31,650 nt of DNA from CAYRGG01 sp964423745 (lineage in GTDB: Bacteria > Pseudomonadota > Gammaproteobacteria > Competibacterales > Competibacteraceae): contig CAYRGG010000051.1 of assembly GCA_964423745.1 (NCBI GenBank), positions 1 to 31,650 on the forward strand. The letters run 5' to 3'. Positions 16,971-24,278 of this stretch are shown here, in pieces. The translations under genes were made by a program, and so were the position numbers. The notes under the pieces are model-generated. The model was not told the origin of the DNA. It saw nothing but the letters and a program-made list of their open reading frames with translations, and searched no databases. The number at the start of each line of letters is the position of its first letter. Within the stretch, counting starts at the first letter, position 1.

Positions 16971-17291
16971 AGCATAGTCGGTGCTATCAGGCCCCTACAA
17001 CCATGCCTATCTAGAAATAGTTGAAACAAAAATCAATATCTCAAGACATTCGACTGAAACACATTCGCTTTCATAATTGAGGCTAGATAGTTGAGTAACG
17101 CTAGCAGTTAGCGCATCAGGGATGAAAGTGTAACCATGATAATCAAAGCTATCTTTAAAAAAATTAATCTTGATATTTTTTTGACGTTACTTTGACAAAA
17201 ATTTCACGACTTCGTGTTTATGATGAATCTTAAATCAATCGAACAACGTATGTTTAACTACTTTTCAAAAACACTTAAGAGGAACTACACC
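16971..17291. other. leader region of the small exported-protein gene
   Basis: About 320 bases without a gene. The upstream part holds nothing recognisable; the downstream part carries the four operator boxes at 17169-17208 and a possible -10 hexamer TATGAT at 17219-17224, although its spacing to the boxes is unusual. An open frame starting at 17214 runs into the downstream gene but has no leader character or ribosome site and is not preferred as its start. Confidence 0.5.
17169..17208 (+). promoter_or_regulatory. four 11-bp-spaced operator boxes upstream of small exported protein
   Basis: Boxes CTTGATA (17169), TTTGACG (17180), TTTGACA (17191) and TTTCACG (17202) start exactly 11 bases apart. 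The array aligns without gaps to the one at 14839-14878 (constant offset 2330) and shares ATTTTTTTGAC and TTTCACG. This marks the downstream gene as a probable target of the neighbouring response regulator. Confidence 0.72.
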
Positions 17292-17624
17292 ATGAAAAAG
17301 ATTGCCTTGACCGTTTTAATCGCCGCTTCCTTGTCCACCGGTGCTGCTGTCGGCGCTGAACCCTTTAAGAATCGGGGTATCGATTATAGGACTACCGCAC
17401 AGCCGGATACGAGCGTGCAGCGTGACGCCGTAACTGCGCAAGCCAACAGCTTCAATGACCGGGGCATCGATTACGTGGAAACTATCTCGGTGAGTGCTGA
17501 TACGCCGCGTGCTGAGGTAAACCCCATCATAAGCGGTTTTAACAATCGCAACAATGTTGTCCTGAATGAGCGCCAGAATCTTTCTAAGGCCGGGGGTGAG
17601 GTGCGACTAGGCTATTCTCGTTGA
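17292..17624 (+). CDS. small exported protein with 29-residue repeats
   Basis: 110 residues from the ATG at 17292, which follows AGAGG. The signal peptide MKKIALTVLIAASLSTGAAV is cleaved probably near VGA-E. Three related octapeptides, FKNRGIDY (25-32), FNDRGIDY (54-61) and FNNRNNVV (83-90), start exactly 29 residues apart; the third is degenerate. There are no cysteines, no lipobox and no membrane segment in the mature part. I recognise no family. It sits behind operator boxes matching those of the two-component operon, so it is probably an output of that system, for example a periplasmic sensor accessory or envelope stress protein (inference). Confidence 0.8.
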   Translation: MKKIALTVLIAASLSTGAAVGAEPFKNRGIDYRTTAQPDTSVQRDAVTAQANSFNDRGIDYVETISVSADTPRAEVNPIISGFNNRNNVVLNERQNLSKAGGEVRLGYSR

Positions 17625-17675
17625 ATAAAATAAGAGTTTCGTGAGTTATTCGAGTGTTAAACATGTTTTTCATCA

Positions 17676-17715
17676 ACACGGATCTAACGCGGCTTATGGC
17701 GGCCTAGATCCGTGT
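17676..17715. other. inverted repeat across the cyclase stop codon
   Basis: ACACGGATCTA (17676-17686) and TAGATCCGTGT (17705-17715) form a perfect 11-bp stem around an 18-base loop. The stop codon of the minus-strand cyclase gene lies in one arm. No T tract follows on either strand, so it is a weak terminator candidate or a transcript-stabilising hairpin. Confidence 0.6.
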
Positions 17716-20011
17716 CGGCTATACGTCTGATATTGATAACTCCGTCCCAATAGTCCCGTTTTGGCGTATGGGCGTAACGTTCGCAAATTTGCACATAGTA
17801 ACGGATAGGTCCGTCATCAGGGTAAAGTTTTAATAGTTCCCGGAAGATATTTCCGGCTTGTCGCCAGCATTGTGCCCGAAATAAAGCAACGCCTTTAGCA
17901 AAACGCTGGTGATAATGCTGAACAACACCATCGATGTCTGCTGTTTTGCCTACTAATTCATAAATAACTAGGGGACTACGTTTTCCCGTTAAGCGAAAGG
18001 TGCCCAGTTCTCGATGAGCAACGCTCTCCAATCCTTGTATCATGTCGTGAGTCACTAAAATGTTAGTGCCAAGTTGTTTATTTAGACTTTGAATACGACA
18101 TGCGGTGTTAACCGTGTCGCCCACTGCACGATATTCGTAATGATCTCCTGCTCCCACATTGCCTAGTAACATAGGGCCACAGTGTAAACCGAGTCGGGTC
18201 GGTAAACTGATGTCCGTTGTGGAACGATTAAAACGATCTACTGCTGCGATAATATTCAATGCAGCTAGACAGGCTTGCTCCCGCAGTGTCGGATCGGGTG
18301 TAGGTGCTGACCAAATAGCCAGCATGGCATCGCCGATCACATCGGATATAAAACCACCCTGTTGTTTCACAGGTTCGAAAAGTGCCTCATAATAACGATT
18401 TAGCAGCGTGTGGAGTCGATCTGGCGACAAGGTTTCTGAAAAGTGCGTATAGTGGGCCGCATCGCTATCAAGACAAACCCCAAAAACAGGCTGACGTTGT
18501 GTAGGCAAATCGGCGCCGCTGCGGGTCAGTTCATCGATGACGGCGTCTGGCAAGTAATAGGTAAATGCCTGACGAACTCGTCGTTTTTCTTGCGAAGATT
18601 GGGTATACCGCCAAAGAAAACCCGTGATAATAGCAAATGGCGCTTGAATCAATAAAGGTGTCACTAAAGGTAACCAGAGGTGATAGTGAAAAAACAAACT
18701 ATGACTGAGTCCAACATAGCTTCCCGCAATAACCAGCAGCGACGGTATGACCCATATACCCGGCAAAACCATGCACATTGTTCCTAGCACCAACCCCCAT
18801 ATAGAGACTGTTAACAAATAACCGAACAAATTCACGGGTTCTATGAAGCTGCGCTGCAGTAGGTTAGCAAAAGCTGTGGCCGCAATTTCGACGCCGCTTA
18901 AATCCAGACCACCGGATTTGGAAAATACGGTATAAAAATTATCTTGTTGGTGGGCTGGAAAATGTTCTACAAAGCCAATAAAAACCGCTTTGCCTCGAAA
19001 ATCCTCGGATGCTAGGGATTGATTTTTGAAGTTTTTTTTAGGTGGTCCTGGAGTGACTAGCGCTTGCATAACCTGTTGGTAGGGAATCACTGTGAGGGTA
19101 GGCGATGGACCATAATAATTCAGATAACGTATTGGATGACCGCTGTAGAGCTCAATCAAGGCAACTAGCACAGCTCTAGCCTGAGGATCAGCAACCGCCT
19201 TGTCAGTATGTAAATGACTAAGCAACCGTTCTTTTAAGCTAGGCTGTTGGTGAAAAAGCTGGCGATAATGACGAATTAGCTGGGCCGTGGTTGGCAAATC
19301 ACCTTGCCGACTTGTGAGACGCCATGACGTATTGTTAAAATCTAATTCCAAGCCGAGTAAATGCAGCCAATCTTTTTGGTAGGGTTCAGCGTAGACTTGT
19401 AGGGCCACCACTGGTAAGGTAGGAAGACCACCAGCGCTGCCCTTGAAAAGCCAAAGTTGACTGAGCTGTACAGGTAACTTTGGTAGTGGAAAGGGTGCTG
19501 TAGCCGCGGCTTCATGGGCAAACGTCGAGATGGGGGGTTGCCGTCGTAAAATGGAAAGCCCTATGGGGTTTTCGATACCCAGTCGCTTTGGATTCTTTAC
19601 GTTAAGAGATTCAAATAAGACCACATTGCCCGCTTTTTTAATACTTTTAGCAAATTCAAGGTCTTGATAAAGATCTCGAGTTTTGTCAAAATTTATATCA
19701 AAAACAATAACTTTAGCACCAGCCGCAGCTAACTGATTGACGAGTTTGGCATGTAATGCCCGGGTACCAGGCGGCAGCGTTCCACGGGATATATGTTGAT
19801 CAATGGCTATCGTATCGATACCTAGATCTTGGAGAGATAGACTATTGATACCAATAACCACCACATCCTCTGGAGGCTGTATCGGTCCACGCAATTTAAA
19901 TAGCCAGTTAAGACCGAGCTTTGTTTCCAGATCAACAACAAGTGGTCCAGCGCAAAGTCCCACTAAAATGCTTAGCAACGCTAAATATGCTACTTTATTA
20001 CCCATCGGCAT
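17684..20011 (-). CDS. CHASE2-domain adenylate/guanylate cyclase
   Basis: 775 residues. A first transmembrane helix (6-26) leads into a large periplasmic CHASE2 sensor domain (about 30-390, with DVVVIGINSLSLQDLG and AVFIGFVEHFPAHQQDNFYTVF), then three helices between 395 and 468, and a cytoplasmic class III cyclase domain (about 505-690). Metal-binding aspartates are probably Asp517 in LDSDAAHYTHFSE and Asp561 in DVIGDAMLAIW; EYRAVGDTVNTACR (627-639) carries the transition-state Asn and Arg. The Lys that usually reads adenine in DKFIGD is Asp557 here, so the product is not proven. A TPR-like tail (about 695-745) follows. Divergent from the CRP-family gene, its probable partner. Confidence 0.9.
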   Translation of the reverse strand: MPMGNKVAYLALLSILVGLCAGPLVVDLETKLGLNWLFKLRGPIQPPEDVVVIGINSLSLQDLGIDTIAIDQHISRGTLPPGTRALHAKLVNQLAAAGAKVIVFDINFDKTRDLYQDLEFAKSIKKAGNVVLFESLNVKNPKRLGIENPIGLSILRRQPPISTFAHEAAATAPFPLPKLPVQLSQLWLFKGSAGGLPTLPVVALQVYAEPYQKDWLHLLGLELDFNNTSWRLTSRQGDLPTTAQLIRHYRQLFHQQPSLKERLLSHLHTDKAVADPQARAVLVALIELYSGHPIRYLNYYGPSPTLTVIPYQQVMQALVTPGPPKKNFKNQSLASEDFRGKAVFIGFVEHFPAHQQDNFYTVFSKSGGLDLSGVEIAATAFANLLQRSFIEPVNLFGYLLTVSIWGLVLGTMCMVLPGIWVIPSLLVIAGSYVGLSHSLFFHYHLWLPLVTPLLIQAPFAIITGFLWRYTQSSQEKRRVRQAFTYYLPDAVIDELTRSGADLPTQRQPVFGVCLDSDAAHYTHFSETLSPDRLHTLLNRYYEALFEPVKQQGGFISDVIGDAMLAIWSAPTPDPTLREQACLAALNIIAAVDRFNRSTTDISLPTRLGLHCGPMLLGNVGAGDHYEYRAVGDTVNTACRIQSLNKQLGTNILVTHDMIQGLESVAHRELGTFRLTGKRSPLVIYELVGKTADIDGVVQHYHQRFAKGVALFRAQCWRQAGNIFRELLKLYPDDGPIRYYVQICERYAHTPKRDYWDGVINIRRIADTDLGRHKPR

Positions 20012-20021
20012 AGTTAATTTC

Positions 20022-20038
20022 CTACCCTAAGAGGGTAG
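20022..20038. promoter_or_regulatory. 17-bp palindrome between cyclase and CRP-family genes
   Basis: CTACCCT-AAG-AGGGTAG is a perfect 7-bp inverted repeat with a 3-base centre in the 65-base gap between the divergent genes. It lies 11-27 bases upstream of the cyclase start, touching its ribosome site TAGGAAA, and 39-55 bases upstream of the regulator start. It may be an operator acting on both promoters. It does not match the CRP consensus TGTGA-N6-TCACA. Confidence 0.6.
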
Positions 20039-20076
20039 ATGGAAAAAACCATTGAGAGAATGCAAATAAAAGTACT

Positions 20077-20721
20077 ATGTTTCAAGGTACCGCTATTTTT
20101 CCCCAGCTATCGCAAACCAGTTTGGATCTTATGGCTACCTGTGGTGTGGTTAGAAAGTATTCCAAAAACAGTGTGCTAGTGAGTGAAGGAGAGCTCAGTG
20201 ATTCGCTCTATATAATTCTCGATGGTAAAGTTAAAGTTTACGTAAGTGACGAACACGGTAAAGAAGTTTTGCTCAATATCCTTGGTAAGGGCACCTATTT
20301 TGGCGAGTTGTCGTTAATTGACGACGAACCTCGCTCGGCGTCCGTGGTGACAGTGGAATATTCTCAGATCGCCGTTGTTTCTAAGACGGACTTTCAACAT
20401 TGTCTTGCTGCTCATTCTGAAATTGCTCTTGAATTAATAGCTGCCCTGGTTAAACGAGTTCGTGCCCTGACCGATAGCGTGAAAAATTTAGCACTGTTGG
20501 ATGTCTATGGACGAGTGGCTAGAACGTTGATTAGTCTCGCACACAAACAAAATGACAAATTAATCATTGAGCAGCGTTTGACCCATCAGGATATCGCTAG
20601 CATGGTGGGTGCATCTCGTGAGATGGTTAGCCGCATCATGAAAGATCTGACCACAGGTGGTTATATTGAAATGAAAGACAGGCAGATCATTATTCGCGGT
20701 AAGCTACCCCCCGGTTGGTAA
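20077..20721 (+). CDS. CRP/FNR-family transcriptional regulator, CRP-like
   Basis: 214 residues, close to E. coli CRP in size. The cyclic-nucleotide domain carries the phosphate-binding cassette YFGELSLIDDEPRSASV with Glu77, Arg86 and Ser87, equivalent to CRP Glu72, Arg82 and Ser83. In the C-helix, CRP Thr127-Ser128 align with Thr132-Asp133, so one base contact may change. The DNA-recognition helix GASREMVSRIMKDL keeps the Arg, Glu and Arg that read TGTGA in CRP. No FNR-type cysteines are present. It is transcribed away from the CHASE2 cyclase, which could supply its ligand (inference). No strong Shine-Dalgarno sequence precedes the ATG. Confidence 0.9.
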   Translation: MFQGTAIFPQLSQTSLDLMATCGVVRKYSKNSVLVSEGELSDSLYIILDGKVKVYVSDEHGKEVLLNILGKGTYFGELSLIDDEPRSASVVTVEYSQIAVVSKTDFQHCLAAHSEIALELIAALVKRVRALTDSVKNLALLDVYGRVARTLISLAHKQNDKLIIEQRLTHQDIASMVGASREMVSRIMKDLTTGGYIEMKDRQIIIRGKLPPGW

Positions 20722-20948
20722 AAAGCCGTTCCTATCTGATTTTTCTGAAGTCATAACATAAAATATTTATGAATATGATGGTCTAATCATTTTATTAAAT
20801 TTCAAGGACAAAGAAACCAAAATATGTGATTGGATTTTGCTACAGCCTTATCCTATGGGGCCTTTGCAAAGCACTGCTAAAACAATGTCTGAGGATGACG
20901 GGGGGCACATATAAACGTATTCATTCGAGTCATCGTGGAGAAGCCGCC
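20722..20948. other. intergenic region before the desulfurase-like gene
   Basis: 227 bases. The first part is AT-rich and probably holds a promoter. The later part (from 20826) is an open extension in frame with the next gene, beginning GTG, but has no ribosome site and no family similarity that I recognise, so I treat it as leader. Confidence 0.4.
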
Positions 20949-22406
20949 ATGCGAGGTTGGCCTTTATTTGCATCATTAAAAGATGATTTTATTGGTCTCA
21001 AAACTCACTATCCTTTAGCGGATGGCCGGTTTACCCGACGTCATTATCTGGATTCTGCCGCGTCTACCCTTGCCTTACGCCCCGCCCAAGAGGTTGCCCA
21101 GGCGTTTCTCCAACACTATGCCAACACTCATAGTCAACTCCATTATGCTGCGCGTATTGCTAGTGCAACTTATCATTGGGCGCATCAACAGGTCTTAGAG
21201 TTTTGCTGTGCCGATGCGGATCGCTACACCTGCTTTTTTACCGGAAGCGGCGCTACGGCAGGTTTAAATCGGCTAGCGCGCATGTTAGCTGCGCAACGTC
21301 CTCAACGGGACGTGGTGCTGGTGTCCCAGATGGAGCATCATTCTAACGACCTACCGCACCGTAAACATGCGCCGCACTGTATCTCTATACCCTTGGAGGG
21401 AGAACCGCCTGCTTTAGGGCAAATCGATCTGAGCGTGCTAAAAAAGTTGCTAGAGGAGTACGGTAAACGGGTCAATTATATAGCTGTCACGGCTGCTAGC
21501 AATGTGACAGGCATCATCAATCCAATTCATAAGATTGCTGAATTAGCCCATGCTTATGACGCTTGGATCGTAGTGGACGGTTCTCAAATTATGGCTCATG
21601 CGCCTGTTCGCATGTGCGACCCGGCTTACCCGGAACAGGATTTGGACTTTTTGGTGTTTTCTGGCCATAAACTCTATGCTCCCACATCACCAGGGGTTGT
21701 GGTGGCTTCCCGAGCATTACTGGAAAACTGGGAACCTGATGAAGTCGGTGGTGGCACGGTGGATCAGGTGTATTTAGAACATTACCAAATTACCCCTTAC
21801 TTTCCAGAACGAGAAGAAGCGGGTACCCCGAATATCGTTGGCGCCGTACTTTTGGCGACCGTATTAGAAACACTGCAACGCATAGGTATGGAGCGTATTC
21901 ATCAAGCAGAGACGCAACTGTTGCGGCAAACCCTCGATGCTTTGACTACATTGCCAGAAGTCACCGTTTATGGACCAGTGCGTCAGGTTTTTCGTACTGG
22001 CACTGTCGCCTTCAATGTGAAGGGATTAGATCATGGCTTGGTCGCCGCTGTGCTCAACGATTATCATAATGTGGCTGTACGCAATGAGTGTTTCTGTGCT
22101 CATCCCTATGTGCGGGAGATGCTTAAACCCGAGCTGTGGGCTTTGGACATCGACCCAGATGCCCATGACGCCCTGGGTGAAATTAAACGCAAACAAGGTA
22201 TGGTGAGAGCGAGTTTAGGTCTCTACTCCAACGCAGCAGATATCGACGCATTGCTTACAGGTCTCAGTGACCTGATCGCGCAGGGTGATCATTATAAAAC
22301 CCTTTATCAAGCGGATTCAGAAGGTAATTACACCCATAAAAGCTTTGCCATGCCTGCCAGAGATTTATTCGACCCGATACAAACCCTCGATACGTTATTG
22401 CCATAG
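20949..22406 (+). CDS. class V aminotransferase-fold PLP enzyme, cysteine desulfurase-like
   Basis: 485 residues from the ATG at 20949, which has GGAGAAG eight bases upstream. A PLP enzyme related to SufS/CsdA: YLDSAASTL at 33-41, SQMEHHSNDLPHR with the PLP-stacking histidine near 130, VVDGSQIMAHAPV at 208-220, and the Schiff-base lysine Lys241 in FSGHKLYAPTSPG. The usual active-site Cys loop (RTGHHCAQP in SufS) appears as RNECFCAHPYV, with Cys381 and Cys383 as candidates. It is about 80 residues longer than SufS and stands alone, without sufBCD or sufE. Cysteine desulfuration is plausible, but another PLP elimination is possible. Confidence 0.78.
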   Translation: MRGWPLFASLKDDFIGLKTHYPLADGRFTRRHYLDSAASTLALRPAQEVAQAFLQHYANTHSQLHYAARIASATYHWAHQQVLEFCCADADRYTCFFTGSGATAGLNRLARMLAAQRPQRDVVLVSQMEHHSNDLPHRKHAPHCISIPLEGEPPALGQIDLSVLKKLLEEYGKRVNYIAVTAASNVTGIINPIHKIAELAHAYDAWIVVDGSQIMAHAPVRMCDPAYPEQDLDFLVFSGHKLYAPTSPGVVVASRALLENWEPDEVGGGTVDQVYLEHYQITPYFPEREEAGTPNIVGAVLLATVLETLQRIGMERIHQAETQLLRQTLDALTTLPEVTVYGPVRQVFRTGTVAFNVKGLDHGLVAAVLNDYHNVAVRNECFCAHPYVREMLKPELWALDIDPDAHDALGEIKRKQGMVRASLGLYSNAADIDALLTGLSDLIAQGDHYKTLYQADSEGNYTHKSFAMPARDLFDPIQTLDTLLP

Positions 22407-22410
22407 CCAT

Positions 22411-22466
22411 TAGGGCCACCACTGGTAAGGTAGGAATACCGCCAGCGCTGCCCTTGAAAAGCCAAA
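22411..22466 (-). pseudogene. remnant of a CHASE2 coding sequence
   Basis: Bases 22411-22466 match 19400-19455, inside the CHASE2 cyclase gene, at 54 of 56 positions counting the single end bases. Read in the cyclase frame on the minus strand it encodes WLFKGSAGGIPTLPVVAL. The two internal differences are one silent Gly change and one Leu-to-Ile change. The match starts five bases after the desulfurase-like stop codon and ends six bases before the second MITE-like element. It is a duplicated scrap or the last trace of a deleted paralogue. Confidence 0.75.
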
Positions 22467-22472
22467 ACTAGC

Positions 22473-22597
22473 TAGAGCGTTTTCGCTTCGATTGTACACA
22501 AGACAGCCGAGGCGAGGTGCGCGGAGTGTACATAGAGTACATGAGCACACCAAGACCGAAGGTTAACACCGTGTACAGACGAATGGGAAATGCTCTA
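22473..22597. mobile_element. MITE-like repeat element, copy 2
   Basis: 125 bases, same orientation as copy 1 and clearly homologous. It begins TAGAGCGTTTTCGC and ends GAAATGCTCTA, with imperfect terminal inverted repeats. Its right end supplies the TAG stop codon of lipA. The internal hairpin is GGTTAACACC (22561-22570) against GGCTAACGCC in copy 1: the inner C-G pair became T-A, a compensatory change. The enclosing arms are GCACAC (22545-22550) and GTGTAC (22571-22576). Confidence 0.85.
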
Positions 22598-23596
22598 GCC
22601 TGTAAAGGTTCCGGAGGTCTGCTGATCCGCATGATAGGAGGAACGCACCAGTGGACTGGAAGCCACTTGAGTAAACCCCATTTTACCACCTACATCCCGT
22701 AAGTGATTGAACTCCTCCGGCGTTACATAACGTTCCACCTTGAGGTGATGAGCGCTGGGTTGTAAATATTGTCCTAACGTCAGCATCTCTACACCGTGGT
22801 TGCGAAGATCCTCCATCACCCTTTCCACTTCATCCAAGGTTTCCCCCAGCCCTAACATCAGGCCGGATTTTGTGGGTATGGGAGCATAATAAGCCTTAAA
22901 TTTTTCTAACAAATCTAACGAATAGTTATAGTCGGCGCCAGGTCGCGCTTGGCGATAAAGCCGTGGCACGGTTTCCAAATTATGATTAAATACGTCGGGT
23001 AGACCTTCTTGAAGAATAGCCAAAGCCACATCCATACGGCCACGAAAGTCAGGGGTCAATATTTCGATGGTAATGTCTGGGTTGCGAGTGCGCACGGCTT
23101 GAATACACTCCACAAAATGTCGTGCGCCGCCATCGCGTAAATCGTCCCGATCCACTGAGGTTATAACCACATAGCGCAATCCCATGGCTGCAATGGTATC
23201 CGCTAATTTTTGTGGCTCGTCGGGATTCAAGGGATTGGGTCGACCATGACCCACATCACAGAAGGGACAGCGCCGGGTACAGATATCCCCCATAATCATA
23301 AAAGTGGCTGTACCTTGAGCAAAACACTCTCCCAAATTAGGGCAGTTGGCTTCTTCACAGACCGTATGAAGATTATTTTCCCGTAATAGTTTCTTAAGAC
23401 GTAGCACCGCTGGGGTGCCAGGAAAGGGCGCACGAATCCATTTCGGTTTACGGAGACGCTCCTCAGGAGAAGTCGGTGCGATTTTTACCGGAATACGCGC
23501 CATCTTTTCTGCGCCACGTAGCTTTTCACCACGCTGTACGGATTTCTTGACAGTCTTGTTTTGCCCATGAAAATCGGCCGCTTTTTGCTCAGGCAT
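22595..23596 (-). CDS. lipA: lipoyl synthase LipA
   Basis: 333-residue radical-SAM enzyme that inserts two sulfurs into octanoyl groups on lipoyl domains. The auxiliary cluster cysteines are Cys80, Cys85 and Cys91 (CEEANCPNLGEC); the radical-SAM cluster is Cys106, Cys110 and Cys113 (CTRRCPFC). The C-terminal RSSYHAD, whose Ser binds the auxiliary cluster, is present. It overlaps lipB by eight bases, so the two are translationally coupled. The TAG stop codon lies in the terminal repeat of a MITE-like element, leaving a short tail QQTSGTFTG after RSSYHAD; function should be intact. The N-terminal 30 residues are Lys-rich and variable, so the start could be Met32. Confidence 0.96.
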   Translation of the reverse strand: MPEQKAADFHGQNKTVKKSVQRGEKLRGAEKMARIPVKIAPTSPEERLRKPKWIRAPFPGTPAVLRLKKLLRENNLHTVCEEANCPNLGECFAQGTATFMIMGDICTRRCPFCDVGHGRPNPLNPDEPQKLADTIAAMGLRYVVITSVDRDDLRDGGARHFVECIQAVRTRNPDITIEILTPDFRGRMDVALAILQEGLPDVFNHNLETVPRLYRQARPGADYNYSLDLLEKFKAYYAPIPTKSGLMLGLGETLDEVERVMEDLRNHGVEMLTLGQYLQPSAHHLKVERYVTPEEFNHLRDVGGKMGFTQVASSPLVRSSYHADQQTSGTFTG

Positions 23597-24263
23597 GGAT
23601 TGCCTCCTTAATCAATGGGACCGGAAATTCGGTCAGCGTGTGGGTGTTCCTAAAGCCAAAATGCTTGGTGATTCGTTGTGATAAAAGCCCCTGCACTTCC
23701 GGTAGTCCTGCGGCAATGCCTAAATCCCGCAGTTGAGTCACCTGTAAACCCGGATAGCCGCAGGGATTAATACCTGCAAAAGGGGCCAAGTCCATAGCCA
23801 CATTTAGGCTCAAGCCATGGTAACAACAACCCCGACGTATACGTAATCCTAATGACGCGATTTTTGCGTCTTTTACATAAACCCCCGGCGCTTCCGGCTT
23901 TGCATAAGCTTCGACCGCAAAAAAGGCCATAAGGTCCACCACGGATTGCTCCAGCCGGGTAATCAGCTGGCGTATGCTGAGTTGTGCCCGGCGTATATCC
24001 ACCAACACATAGACCACTAATTGGCCAGGCCCGTGGTAGGTAACTTGGCCACCCCGGTCCACGGAGATAACCGGAATCGTGTCCGGCGCCAACACATGTT
24101 CTGGTTTACCGTTTTGTCCTAGAGTGAAAACCGGTGGATGTTGCAAAAACCAAAACTCGTCCGCAGTTGAGGGATCACGGGCCGAGGTGAAATTCTGCAT
24201 AGCTCGCCAAGTGGGCAGATACTCCTGCAGACCAAGATGGCGTATGTGGCAATACTCTGGCAT
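23589..24263 (-). CDS. lipB: octanoyltransferase LipB
   Basis: 224 residues. Transfers octanoyl groups from acyl carrier protein to lipoyl domains, the step before LipA. Motifs: LGQNGKPEH at 48-56, DRGGQVTYHGPGQLVVY at 69-85, the catalytic Lys134 in KDAKIASLGLRIRRG, and the thioester Cys168 in INPCGYPG. Length and order (ybeD-lipB-lipA) match gammaproteobacterial loci. It begins 15 bases after the ybeD stop codon. Confidence 0.95.
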   Translation of the reverse strand: MPEYCHIRHLGLQEYLPTWRAMQNFTSARDPSTADEFWFLQHPPVFTLGQNGKPEHVLAPDTIPVISVDRGGQVTYHGPGQLVVYVLVDIRRAQLSIRQLITRLEQSVVDLMAFFAVEAYAKPEAPGVYVKDAKIASLGLRIRRGCCYHGLSLNVAMDLAPFAGINPCGYPGLQVTQLRDLGIAAGLPEVQGLLSQRITKHFGFRNTHTLTEFPVPLIKEAIHA

Positions 24264-24278
24264 AAACGGTATTGATGA

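Noticed and set aside
17676..17715. Inverted repeat at the cyclase 3' end as a rho-independent terminator
   Set aside because: The stem is perfect but no T tract follows on either strand; kept only as an unexplained hairpin.
20826..20948. N-terminal extension of 41 codons to the desulfurase-like protein from a GTG
   Set aside because: No ribosome site and no family similarity; the ATG at 20949 has a good GGAGAAG site.
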